This document shows, in pieces, positions 49,298 to 58,025 of a DNA stretch of 64,000 bases (the stretch's first letter is position 1; each line of letters opens with the position of its first letter). Made by a program: the position numbers and the translations under genes. This DNA is from Woeseiaceae bacterium. GTDB taxonomy: Bacteria; Pseudomonadota; Gammaproteobacteria; Steroidobacterales; Woeseiaceae. The DNA lies in contig JABDQH010000028.1 of the NCBI GenBank assembly GCA_013042375.1, positions 1 to 64,000 on the forward strand, written 5' to 3'. Below the pieces are notes generated by a model. That model saw nothing but the letters and a program-made list of their open reading frames with translations. It ran no database searches and was not told the DNA's origin.

Positions 49298-50175
49298 TCA
49301 TCGTCAGCGGGCTGTCCGGTTCGGGTAAATCCGTGGCCCTGCACGTTCTCGAGGATCTCGGTTACTACTGCATCGACAACCTGCCCGCCGGCCTGTTGAT
49401 GGCTGCGGTCGAAGAGGTGCGCCAGGGCGACGACAGCTCACCGCGACACCTGGCAGTCGGCGTCGACGCCCGCAGCCACGCGACGAACCTCGACGAGCTG
49501 CCCGAGCTGTTGCACCAGCTGCAGGAACAGGGCGTAAGCACGGACATCATCTTCCTGCACGCCAGCGACGACATCCTGCTGCAACGCTACGCGGAATCGC
49601 GGCGACGCCATCCGCTCGCGCAACAGGGAACACAGCTGCGATCGGCGATCGAGTCGGAGCGCGCGATCCTCGCCGAGGTAGAACTCTCGGCCAGTCTCGT
49701 CATCGACACTTCGGCGACGAGTATTTATGAGCTGGCCGACATCATTCGATCGCGCGTCGACCAACGCGAGCAGACGACCCTCTCGGTCCTGGTCGAGTCG
49801 TTCGGGTTCAAGTTCGGCATACCGGCCGACGCCGATTTCGTTTTCGACCTGCGCAGCCTTCCGAACCCGTACTGGACGGTCAAACTTCGCGGACTGACGG
49901 GGCTCGACGCCGAGGTCAAGGCTTTCCTCGACGCACAGGAGAAGTTCGTAGAGATGTACGAGGATATCTCGGAGTTCCTCGCGCGATGGATCCCCCACTA
50001 CCAGCAGGCCAACCGCGGCTACATGACGATTGCGATCGGCTGTACCGGCGGCCAGCATCGGTCGGTGCACATGACCGAGAAAGTCGCCGCGCGCCTGCGC
50101 GAACTGCACAAGTCGGTGCAGACCCGCCACATATCCCTGCCCGGGATGCGCGTCAAGGAGAGCCGAAACCGCTGA
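49276..50175 (+). CDS. rapZ: RNase adapter protein RapZ
   Basis: P-loop protein that in enterics guides RNase E to the sRNA GlmZ and so tunes GlcN-6-P synthesis. Walker A VSGLSGSGKS near residue 11, the YYCIDNLPAGLL block, and the C-terminal RNA-binding part IGCTGGQHRSVHMTEKVA. I start at MAGELRL, inside the ORF, for 299 residues. It overlaps the convergent patatin-like gene by 23 bases. Confidence 0.96.
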   Translation: MAGELRLIIVSGLSGSGKSVALHVLEDLGYYCIDNLPAGLLMAAVEEVRQGDDSSPRHLAVGVDARSHATNLDELPELLHQLQEQGVSTDIIFLHASDDILLQRYAESRRRHPLAQQGTQLRSAIESERAILAEVELSASLVIDTSATSIYELADIIRSRVDQREQTTLSVLVESFGFKFGIPADADFVFDLRSLPNPYWTVKLRGLTGLDAEVKAFLDAQEKFVEMYEDISEFLARWIPHYQQANRGYMTIAIGCTGGQHRSVHMTEKVAARLRELHKSVQTRHISLPGMRVKESRNR

Positions 50176-51352
50176 GATCGCGTTTGATCCAGTTCGGTGC
50201 AAACAGGCGCGGCACGTCGCCTCCCGTGACGAAAGCGTGCAACTGGTCCCTGACCTTGATGGCATCGCGGTAGCCCAGCTTCATCAGTTCCCGCGTATAG
50301 GCTCGCTCGAACATCAGGAAACTCAGCAGCTTGTTCTCGCCGCCCACGCCACGCAGCAGTGCGCGAATTGCAAACGGCAGTTCGGCACGATGCTTATCGG
50401 CGATGCTCTGCAGATCTTCGCTCGGTACGATCAGCATCGTGTCGATGCTGCGATAGCGCCTCGACTCCGCGACCGGCTTTGCGTCGGGCATCGAGTCCAG
50501 CAAGTCGTTGACGCGCGTGACGCGCTCGAGATCGGAATACAGGCCATCCATGAACAGCGTATCGAGCATGTAGCCTGCAATCTGTCCGAAACTGGGCGGG
50601 TCTCCCGCCGTCTTCGGTTCGACGCCACCTGTCTCGTCGCGCATGCCGATGACCAGGATCCGATCCGCGCCGAGACGCACGACCGGGCTCAGCGGCGTCG
50701 CCTGGCGCATCGCCCCGTCGCCGAAATACTCGTTGCCGATGCGTACGGGCGGGAAGACCATCGGCACCGCTATGCTGGCCATGAGATGGTCGAGATTGAG
50801 TTCCGTATTCTTGCCCACACGCCGCGTACGCTTCCAGCCGGTTTGCTGCGGCGCCGCCTCGAAAAACGTCGTCGAACGCGCGGACGCGTAGCCGGCGGCC
50901 GTCACCGCCGCCGCCGCGAGATGACCGTCCTCGATCGCATCGCGGATGCGCGGGAAGTGAACGTTGCGGCCGAGAAGGTCCCGCAGCGGGGAATTATCGA
51001 GCAGCGACTTCGGCATGCCGACCAGCCAGCCGCCGAATGCAAGCGCGATCATCCAGTGGAGGCTGCTCTTGAGCATGGTCAGGTGGTCGGTGCGGTAAAC
51101 GTGGTTGCAGCGAAAGTGGCCCCAGACCCGCTCGAGTTCCGCGACGGCGGTGCGGAAGCTGTGCGCGCGCGATGCCAGTACGACTGAATTGACGGCGCCT
51201 GCCGACGTTCCGCTGATAATCTGGAACGGATTCGACGAGTCACGTGGCAGAATCTCGGCGATCGCTTTCAGGACGCCGACCTGGAAAGCGCCACGGGCGC
51301 CACCACCCGGCAAGACGAGCGCTGTTCTCGGCTGGTCCTTCCCTCGCGGCAT
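50153..51352 (-). CDS. Patatin-like phospholipase
   Basis: Probable lipid acyl hydrolase of the bacterial patatin family (RssA-like group). Oxyanion hole LVLPGGGARGAFQVG near the start, nucleophile elbow ISGTSAG (Ser), and a catalytic Asp in FGDGAMR. No signal peptide is visible. 399 residues, longer than RssA. A C-terminal part of about 100 residues after the catalytic dyad is of unknown function. The substrate is unknown. It is divergent from the peroxiredoxin gene, and a dyad lies between them. Confidence 0.85.
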   Translation of the reverse strand: MPRGKDQPRTALVLPGGGARGAFQVGVLKAIAEILPRDSSNPFQIISGTSAGAVNSVVLASRAHSFRTAVAELERVWGHFRCNHVYRTDHLTMLKSSLHWMIALAFGGWLVGMPKSLLDNSPLRDLLGRNVHFPRIRDAIEDGHLAAAAVTAAGYASARSTTFFEAAPQQTGWKRTRRVGKNTELNLDHLMASIAVPMVFPPVRIGNEYFGDGAMRQATPLSPVVRLGADRILVIGMRDETGGVEPKTAGDPPSFGQIAGYMLDTLFMDGLYSDLERVTRVNDLLDSMPDAKPVAESRRYRSIDTMLIVPSEDLQSIADKHRAELPFAIRALLRGVGGENKLLSFLMFERAYTRELMKLGYRDAIKVRDQLHAFVTGGDVPRLFAPNWIKRDLSGFGSP

Positions 51353-51366
51353 TCCCTGTTCTCCGG

Positions 51367-51394
51367 AATACGGATGCGCGTCGAAATCCGTATT
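51367..51394. promoter_or_regulatory. Perfect dyad overlapping divergent -10 boxes (patatin/bcp)
   Basis: AATACGGAT-N10-ATCCGTATT is a perfect 9-base inverted repeat (51367-51375 and 51386-51394). It overlaps the start of TATTATACT, which reads TATACT toward bcp (51394-51399) and TATAAT toward the patatin-like gene (51397-51392). This is the layout of an operator for a dimeric regulator; the regulator is not identified. Confidence 0.55.
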
Positions 51395-51426
51395 ATACTG
51401 CGCCCTCGCTACCCCGGATGCCGACT

Positions 51427-51987
51427 ATGACACGAAAAACGACTATTGCTCTGTTTGCGCTGGCGCTTATCGCCGTGCTCGGCTTCACGCCGATCGGCGT
51501 TGCCAATGAAGAGATAGCCGTGGGCGGCACCGCGCCGGAGTTCGAACTGTCGGACCAGGACGGCCAGCTGCATTCGCTCGAAGACTACCGCGACCAGTGG
51601 GTGGTGCTGTATTTCTACCCGAAGGACGAGACCCCGGGATGCACGACCGAGGCATGCGAGTTCCGCGACAACATCTTCGCTTTCCGCGACCTCAATGCAC
51701 AGATCCTCGGCGTCAGCCTTGACGACGTCGAATCTCACAAGGCGTTTGCCGAGAATCACGGTCTGCCGTTTCCGCTGCTTGCCGACGTCGACGGCGTCGC
51801 GGCAACGGCCTATGGCGTCAAGACGCGCCGCTTCGGGATGGACCTTGCCAAGCGCCAGACTTTCATCATCGCGCCGGACGGTAAGATCGCCAAGCACTAT
51901 GTCGAGGTGAATCCCGCCGAACACTCGAAACAGGTGCTCACCGACCTCGGCGAGCTGTCGGCGCCGCCAACAGCGGCAGCGAACTAA
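51427..51987 (+). CDS. bcp: Bcp/PrxQ-type peroxiredoxin with signal peptide
   Basis: Thiol peroxidase of the AhpC/TSA superfamily, Bcp/PrxQ branch. Peroxidatic Cys in DETPGCTTEACEFRD with a second Cys five residues later, as in atypical two-Cys PrxQ. Unlike cytosolic Bcp it begins with a Sec-type signal (TTIALFALALIAVLGFTPIGVANEE), suggesting a periplasmic enzyme. The start is the ATG at 51427, or 51418 (MPTMTRK). The mature part, about 155 residues, fits Bcp. A palindromic element follows its stop by 3 bases. Confidence 0.9.
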   Translation: MTRKTTIALFALALIAVLGFTPIGVANEEIAVGGTAPEFELSDQDGQLHSLEDYRDQWVVLYFYPKDETPGCTTEACEFRDNIFAFRDLNAQILGVSLDDVESHKAFAENHGLPFPLLADVDGVAATAYGVKTRRFGMDLAKRQTFIIAPDGKIAKHYVEVNPAEHSKQVLTDLGELSAPPTAAAN

Positions 51988-51990
51988 TTG

Positions 51991-52037
51991 GGTGTCAGTC
52001 ACCTTATTTCGAATCCAGAAATAAGGTGACTGACACC
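51991..52037. repeat. REP-like palindrome filling bcp/VWA convergent gap
   Basis: GGTGTCAGTCACCTTATTTC (51991-52010) pairs perfectly over 20 bases with GAAATAAGGTGACTGACACC (52018-52037); the loop is GAATCCA. It fills almost the entire gap between two convergent stop codons and its last C is the first base of the opposite gene's stop (CTA). It may serve as a two-way terminator. Confidence 0.92.
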
Positions 52038-53212
52038 TAGTGCAGTTCGCGGATGGCGTCGTCGAGCCCGGCGATCGTCAGCGGAAACATGCGGTCGTCC
52101 ATTAGTTCCCTCACCAGTTTCGTCGACGGCGTGTAGTCCCACCGCTCGCGCGGCTCAGGGTTGAGCCAGACGGCCTTCGGGTAAGTGCTCAGCAGGCGCT
52201 TGATCCACACGGCGCCCGGTTCCTCGTTCCAGTGCTCGACGCTGCCGCCGGCGTATACGATCTCGTACGGGCTCATGGTCGCATCGCCGACAAGGATGAG
52301 TTTGTAGTCGGACGCGTACTTGTGCGTTATATCCAGAGTCGGCGTTTTCTCGGCATGCCGGCGCCGATTGTCTTTCCACATCGCCTCGTAGATGAAGTTG
52401 TGGAAGTAGAAGTACTCGAGATGCTTGAACTCGCTGCGCGCCGCCGAGAACATCTCCTCGCAGACTTGTACGTGATCATCCATCGAGCCGCCCACATCGA
52501 GACACAGGAGTACCTTGATCGCGTTATGGCGTTCGGGAACCATGCGAATGTCGAGCAACCCGGCATTGCGCGCCGTCTTGTCGATCGTAGCGTCGAGATC
52601 GAGCTGGTCCGCGGCGCCCTCGCGCGCAAACTTGCGCAGGCGTCGCAGCGCGACCTTGATATTGCGCGTGCCGAGATCGACCGAATCGTCGAGGTTGCGA
52701 TACTCGCGCTTGTCCCAGACTTTGACGGCACGGCGGTTGCGTGAGCCCGCCTGCCCGATGCGCACGCCTTCCGGATTGTACCCGTAGGCGCCGAATGGCG
52801 AAGTGCCGGCCGTGCCGATCCACTTGTTGCCGCCTTCGTGCCGCTCCTCCTGTTCCTCGAGGCGCTCCTGCAGCGCGCGCATGAGTTCTTCGAATCCGCC
52901 CAGTGCCTCGATTTGCGCCCTCTCCTCCTCGGTCAGCATCAGCTCCGCCTGGCGTCGCAGCCAATCCTCGGGAATGTCGGCAAACAGGTCCTCGAGTGAA
53001 TCGTCGACGCCCTGAAAGTAGGCGCCGAATATGCGATCGAATCGATCGAGCTCGGACTCGTCCTTGACCAGCGTCGTGCGCGCCAGGTAGTAGAAATCAT
53101 CCACGCTCTGCCCGGCCAGACCCTTCTGCATCGCCTCCAGCAGCGCAAGCCACTCGGTGATGGAAGTCTTCATGCCACCGGTCCGAAGCATGTAGAAGAA
53201 AGTCAGAAGCAT
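52037..53212 (-). CDS. VWA-domain protein (CoxE-like), partner of MoxR ATPase
   Basis: Probable chaperone-type partner of the MoxR AAA+ protein encoded just upstream. The N-terminal half is helical and acidic. The C-terminal von Willebrand A domain has a modified metal site, VLLCLDVGGSMDDHVQ (DxGxS), with later D residues in VGDATMSPYE. 391 residues. MoxR-VWA pairs help mature metalloenzymes or membrane complexes, but this pair's target is unknown. It ends against a palindromic element. Confidence 0.85.
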   Translation of the reverse strand: MLLTFFYMLRTGGMKTSITEWLALLEAMQKGLAGQSVDDFYYLARTTLVKDESELDRFDRIFGAYFQGVDDSLEDLFADIPEDWLRRQAELMLTEEERAQIEALGGFEELMRALQERLEEQEERHEGGNKWIGTAGTSPFGAYGYNPEGVRIGQAGSRNRRAVKVWDKREYRNLDDSVDLGTRNIKVALRRLRKFAREGAADQLDLDATIDKTARNAGLLDIRMVPERHNAIKVLLCLDVGGSMDDHVQVCEEMFSAARSEFKHLEYFYFHNFIYEAMWKDNRRRHAEKTPTLDITHKYASDYKLILVGDATMSPYEIVYAGGSVEHWNEEPGAVWIKRLLSTYPKAVWLNPEPRERWDYTPSTKLVRELMDDRMFPLTIAGLDDAIRELH

Positions 53213-53216
53213 GGCG

Positions 53217-54074
53217 CTACTGCGGGTTGCTGCGCCGGTCGAGGAACACCAGTTGTTCGAACAGGTGCACGTCCTGCTCGTTCTTCAGAAGCGCGCCATA
53301 CAGCGGCGGGATAGCGCTGCGTTTGTCGTCGCCGCGCAGGGCTTCCGGGGGTATGTCCTCAGCGAGCAGCAACTTGATCCAGTCGAGCAACTCGGATGTC
53401 GATGGCTTTTTCTTGAGACCGCGAACGTCGCGCACACGGTAGAACGCGTTGAGCGCTTCGGCGAGCAGCGTCTTCTTGAGACCGGGAAAGTGCACGTTGA
53501 CGATCTCCGTCATCGTCTCCCGCTCCGGGAATTTTATGTAGTGAAAGAAGCAGCGCCTCAGGAACGCATCGGGCAGTTCCTTCTCGTTGTTACTCGTGAT
53601 CACGATGACCGGGCGGTGTTTCGCCTGCACGAGCCGCTGCGTCTCGTAAACGAAGAACTCCATACGATCGAGTTCGCGCAACAGGTCGTTCGGAAACTCG
53701 ATGTCGGCCTTGTCGATCTCGTCGATGAGCAGCACGGGTTGCCGCTCCGACTCGAAAGCCTCCCATATCTTACCGGGTACGATGTAGTTCGAAATATCAT
53801 GGACGCGATCGTCGCCGAGCTGCGAGTCGCGCAGACGTGCGACGGCGTCGTACTCGTACAGGCCTTGCTGCGCCTTGGTCGTCGACTTGATGTGCCACTC
53901 ATACAAGGGCTTGCCGAGCGATTCCGCCACCTCGACGGCAAGTTGCGTCTTGCCCGTGCCGGGTTCGCCTTTGACAAGTATCGGGCGCTCGAGCGTGACC
54001 GACGCATTGACGGCCATCATCAGGTCGTCTGTCGCGATGTACGTGTTCGTGCCCGTGAATTTCCGGTCTGCCAT
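53217..54074 (-). CDS. MoxR-family AAA+ ATPase
   Basis: AAA+ ATPase of the MoxR family. Walker A VKGEPGTGKTQLA near residue 36, Walker B PVLLIDEIDKAD near 118, sensor 1 VIVITSNNEKELPDAFLRRC. 285 residues. It precedes the VWA gene by 4 bases, so they form one operon. Pairs like this work as metal or cofactor insertion chaperones in characterised cases; no client gene is adjacent here. Confidence 0.92.
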   Translation of the reverse strand: MADRKFTGTNTYIATDDLMMAVNASVTLERPILVKGEPGTGKTQLAVEVAESLGKPLYEWHIKSTTKAQQGLYEYDAVARLRDSQLGDDRVHDISNYIVPGKIWEAFESERQPVLLIDEIDKADIEFPNDLLRELDRMEFFVYETQRLVQAKHRPVIVITSNNEKELPDAFLRRCFFHYIKFPERETMTEIVNVHFPGLKKTLLAEALNAFYRVRDVRGLKKKPSTSELLDWIKLLLAEDIPPEALRGDDKRSAIPPLYGALLKNEQDVHLFEQLVFLDRRSNPQ

Positions 54075-54106
54075 CCGGGATACCCGCTTGCTAACGAAAG
54101 CCTATT

Positions 54107-56479
54107 TTAGCGCTTGTCCGGCCTCAGCGTCAGTGTGAACGCGGCTGCGCCGGGCAGGAACGGGTTCGGCCTGCCGTCGACCCAGTCGTCGTGGCCGCGG
54201 TCGTAGAAATCCGAGAGCGGGTGTCCGCTCTGGCCGGTCGGCATGTGCAGGATGCTGTTCGCTTCGTCGCCCGGGTACACGGCGTACCGCTGGGATGCTC
54301 CGAAGGTCGGTCCCTGTGCTTTGGGCATATCGAGATCGCCGTTGAGCCTGTCCTCCGGCATGTCCAGCCGCGCGCCCAGCAAGGGTACGTTGCCGCTTAG
54401 CGGATGCCGGATCGACGCCGTATTGCGTTCACCCCAGGTGCGCTCGGCCAGGGGTCCGTCATAATTTCCTCTGAACCAGGCGAGATTTTCCCGGACCGCC
54501 GCGAGCATGAACTCGTCCCAGCTCTGGTAACCGGCCGGCAGCATGTGCATGGGCCGCTCGGTAACCAGCGACCAAAGCGGCCCCTCGAACTGGTTGCTGA
54601 TACGCAGCGTAACCTTGTCGCCGTAGACCTCGCGCGCCGGCGCCGTCAGTGCATGGAACACGCGTTGCTTGATCTCGAGGCGAAACGCCCGCACCAGCCG
54701 GTAGCCGACCGAGTCCGGCGCCGCCCGCGGTTTCCAGTCAAAGACGAGATCACGATACTCGGCCAGTTCGGCATCGCCGCGCACCGCGTCTTCGTCCAGC
54801 AGTCCCAGCAACAGCTCGCGCCAGGGCGCGAGAAACAGCGCGCGATCGTCATACTGGATCGCGAGCATGTCCTCGGGGCTGAAGGTATCGCTGGCGAACA
54901 GCGCATCGCGAATCTGCTGCGCACGTGCACCGAGGTCGTAGCCGCCATCGCCGATCAATCGTAACGCGTCGCCGTCGCTGACGCGCGCATTGGCGGTCCA
55001 TATGCGTCCGCTGTCGGGATTCAGGATACGCGGGTACTCGTGCGGTTCGAGCCAGCCCTGCCAGCCGTGCGCTGCACTCCAGTCCGACGGGAGCATGGCG
55101 TCGAAGCCGCGCTTGCGCGGGATCGCGCCCGCAATCGTCCAGCCGATGTTGCCGGCCGCGTCGCCGGCAACGAAATTCTGCGGCGGCATGGCGATGGTAT
55201 TGGCGATGTCGAGCGCTTCCGCGACCGACGCGGCCGACTCGAGCCGCAGCAGGCCGAGATTGAGCCCCTCGGGCTTGTGCGCGATCCAGCTGACGGCAAT
55301 CTCCCCGTCCGGGTAGTCGACGTCGTCGAGAACGGGGCCCCAGACGGTCTCGCGGATCTCGTACTCGACCGGTTCACCGTCCATGACCTCGATAGTCTCG
55401 GCATGGACGTCGAACTCCAGGTCACCGTCGGGCGTGCGATACGTACCCTCATTCGCGCCCGGCTGCAGGATGACGGCGTCGGTCCAGTCGCCGTAGCTGT
55501 TGGTGTAACCCCAGGCAACCCGCGTATTGCTGCCGCTGACGATAAATGGCGTTCCCGGCAAGCCGACGCCCGTCACATCGATCGGCTGCGGGCCCTCGAC
55601 GCGCAGCCGCGCCTGGTACCAGATATTGGGCGCCGAGTGACCAAGGTGCATGTCGTTGGAGACGAGTGCACGACCGTTCGTGGTCAGGCTCCCGGCAACC
55701 GCCCAGTTGTTGCTGCCGCGCAGCGGGTAGCGGCCGTGCTCCTCTGCAGGCGGTGCGTTATCGGCAACGTGGCGAACCGAGTAGACGTCCGCGGTCGGTA
55801 TCGGCGGGACCTCGCGCGCTGCGCCCATGAGGGGCGCGTCCCATGACGTGCCCTGCGGATACATCCACGCGTACGCCTCGGGCGGCAGGACGCGCTGCAC
55901 CAGACCGCGACGCACCTCTTTCGTCGCTCGCGCATCGTTCAGCGTGACGTACATGGCGTAGACGACGATCAGCGAATCTTCGGTCTGCCATGCCTGCGGT
56001 TCGCTGCCGAGCAGCACGTATTCGAACGGCCTCGCGTCGAGCGAGGCGAGCCCTGCGTTCACGCCGGCCGCGTACGCATCGATGAGCGCCCGGTCGGCGT
56101 CGTTACTGTCAGCGTAGACGCGCTGTGCACGTGCCCTGAAGCGATGAAAACGAAAGCGCTTGTCGATGCCGACGGCGGCTTCGCCCACGAGCGCCGACAG
56201 TTCCCCCGCAGCGCGGCGGCGAATCAGGTCCATCTGGAAGAAGCGGTCCTGCCCGTGCACGTAGCCTGTCGCGAACGCGAGATCCGCGCGACTCGATGCC
56301 GTGATCACGGGGATCCCGTCGCCGTCGCGCTCGATCACAACGTCTGCGTCGATGCCCGCGACAGTCGCCTCGCCATCAATGTCGGGAAGACTGGCCCGCA
56401 TTCCCAGCCATACGAGGACTGCGAGGATGAGCGCGGCGAGCAGCGCCCCGGCCAGGGTTCTCGCGATCACCCTTCTCAA
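54107..56479 (-). CDS. Penicillin acylase family (Ntn-hydrolase) protein
   Basis: Large self-processing amidase of the S45 family, relatives of which cleave penicillins, cephalosporins or acyl-homoserine lactones. An N-terminal membrane/signal segment (LAGALLAALILAVLVWLGM) is followed by the alpha part. The new N-terminal nucleophile Ser is in LRGSNNWAVAG, near residue 250, so processing before this Ser would give the beta chain. 790 residues. The true substrate is not predictable from sequence. Its ATG overlaps the pykA stop by 4 bases, so it is expressed with pykA. Confidence 0.9.
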   Translation of the reverse strand: MRRVIARTLAGALLAALILAVLVWLGMRASLPDIDGEATVAGIDADVVIERDGDGIPVITASSRADLAFATGYVHGQDRFFQMDLIRRRAAGELSALVGEAAVGIDKRFRFHRFRARAQRVYADSNDADRALIDAYAAGVNAGLASLDARPFEYVLLGSEPQAWQTEDSLIVVYAMYVTLNDARATKEVRRGLVQRVLPPEAYAWMYPQGTSWDAPLMGAAREVPPIPTADVYSVRHVADNAPPAEEHGRYPLRGSNNWAVAGSLTTNGRALVSNDMHLGHSAPNIWYQARLRVEGPQPIDVTGVGLPGTPFIVSGSNTRVAWGYTNSYGDWTDAVILQPGANEGTYRTPDGDLEFDVHAETIEVMDGEPVEYEIRETVWGPVLDDVDYPDGEIAVSWIAHKPEGLNLGLLRLESAASVAEALDIANTIAMPPQNFVAGDAAGNIGWTIAGAIPRKRGFDAMLPSDWSAAHGWQGWLEPHEYPRILNPDSGRIWTANARVSDGDALRLIGDGGYDLGARAQQIRDALFASDTFSPEDMLAIQYDDRALFLAPWRELLLGLLDEDAVRGDAELAEYRDLVFDWKPRAAPDSVGYRLVRAFRLEIKQRVFHALTAPAREVYGDKVTLRISNQFEGPLWSLVTERPMHMLPAGYQSWDEFMLAAVRENLAWFRGNYDGPLAERTWGERNTASIRHPLSGNVPLLGARLDMPEDRLNGDLDMPKAQGPTFGASQRYAVYPGDEANSILHMPTGQSGHPLSDFYDRGHDDWVDGRPNPFLPGAAAFTLTLRPDKR

Positions 56480-57909
56480 GATGCCTCCGGCACGCGCAGG
56501 ATGATCATGACATTGGTATTGCCCGAGATACCCTGGAGATCGCCCTTGGTGAACACGACGAGCTCACCGACGCTGACGTGTCCGCCGGAAAGCAGCGTCG
56601 CGAAGATATCCTGGTACAGGTACCCGGGTTGGTGCGCGTCGACGTCGAAATCGACGGAGTACACGCCGCGATACAGCGCCACCCGCCGTTTGGTCGCCTT
56701 GTGCGCGGTCAGGGCGTAGATCGGGATATCCGACCGCACCCGGGACATCCAGCGCGTCGTCGAGCCGGATTCGGTCAGGGCGATGATGGCGCCGACGTCC
56801 ATGTGGTTGGCCGTGTACATCGTCGCCATCGCGATGGCCTCGTCGACGCGTGTGAACTGGTCCTCGACGCGCCGCGCCGCACCCTGCGGCGCCTGGTACT
56901 TCTCGGCGCCGACGCAGACCTCGGCCATGGCCTTGATCGCCTTGTTCGGATACTTGCCGACGGCTGTCTCGCCCGACAGCATCACGGCGTCCGTGCCATC
57001 GATCACGGCATTCGCAACGTCCGAGACCTCGGCGCGCGTCGGGATCGGGTTTTCGATCATCGACTCCATCATCTGCGTCGCCGTGATCACGATCTTGTGC
57101 GCCTTGCGCGTCTTCTCGATCAGCGACTTCTGGATACCGGTCAGGCTGGCGTAGCCCATTTCCACGCCGAGATCGCCGCGCGCGACCATGATCACGTCGG
57201 CCGCCTCTATTATGGAATCGATATTGTCGATCGCCTCGGTACGCTCGACCTTGGCGACGATCAGTCCCGTGCCGCCTGCCTCTTCGAACAGGCGCCGGGC
57301 CTCGCGGATATCGTCGCCACTGCGCACGAACGATACGGCGAGGAAGTCGATCTCGAGTTCGGCCGCGAGCTTGATATTCTCACGATCGACATCGGTCAAC
57401 GCATGCGCCGACAGTCCGCCGCCCTTGAGGTTGATGCCCTTATGGTCCGAGAGGATGCCGCCGTCCACCACGGTCGTGTGGACTCGCGTGCCGTCGACGC
57501 GCTTGACACGCAGCGAGATCAGGCCATCGTTCAGAAGCAGGGTATCGCCTTCCCGCACGTCCTCGTGCAGGGTATCCAGCGCGACGCCGACGCCTTCCTT
57601 GGTGCCACTCTCGATACCGAGCGCGCTATCGAGAAAGAACGCGTCGCCTTTGTCCAGGTGCACGCTGCCGTTCTCGAAGCGCATGACGCGGATCTTCGGC
57701 CCCTGCAGGTCGCCGAGGAGGCCGACATCCCGGCCACAATCCTCGGCCGCGTCGCGCAGCTTGCGCGTTCGCGCGCGATGATCATCCGCGGTGCCGTGCG
57801 AGAAATTGAGGCGCGCCACATCGAGACCCGAACGGATCATCTTGCGCAGCGTCTTGCGGCGCCCGGACGCCGGTCCCAGCGTCGCGACAATTTTGGTTCG
57901 TCTCAGCAT
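56476..57909 (-). CDS. pyk: Pyruvate kinase
   Basis: Last step of glycolysis, PEP plus ADP to pyruvate plus ATP. It starts TKIVATLGPAS, with substrate/metal motifs FLAVSFVRSGDDI, MVARGDLGVEMGYASL and TATQMMESMIENPIPTRAEVSDVANAVIDGTDAVMLSGETAVGKYP. 477 residues. It normally sits beside pgk and fba; here a phoX-like gene on the other strand separates it from pgk. Confidence 0.97.
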   Translation of the reverse strand: MLRRTKIVATLGPASGRRKTLRKMIRSGLDVARLNFSHGTADDHRARTRKLRDAAEDCGRDVGLLGDLQGPKIRVMRFENGSVHLDKGDAFFLDSALGIESGTKEGVGVALDTLHEDVREGDTLLLNDGLISLRVKRVDGTRVHTTVVDGGILSDHKGINLKGGGLSAHALTDVDRENIKLAAELEIDFLAVSFVRSGDDIREARRLFEEAGGTGLIVAKVERTEAIDNIDSIIEAADVIMVARGDLGVEMGYASLTGIQKSLIEKTRKAHKIVITATQMMESMIENPIPTRAEVSDVANAVIDGTDAVMLSGETAVGKYPNKAIKAMAEVCVGAEKYQAPQGAARRVEDQFTRVDEAIAMATMYTANHMDVGAIIALTESGSTTRWMSRVRSDIPIYALTAHKATKRRVALYRGVYSVDFDVDAHQPGYLYQDIFATLLSGGHVSVGELVVFTKGDLQGISGNTNVMIILRVPEAS

Positions 57910-58025
57910 GCGCGCGATTATTGCATAGCTCGGTTGCCGTAGGCGCCGCGAATTGCGGTGAATAGGTATTTCAGCCGTGACAATCGTCCGTTATGGTGAC
58001 AGGTTGACTCGCAGTTGGACCGAGC

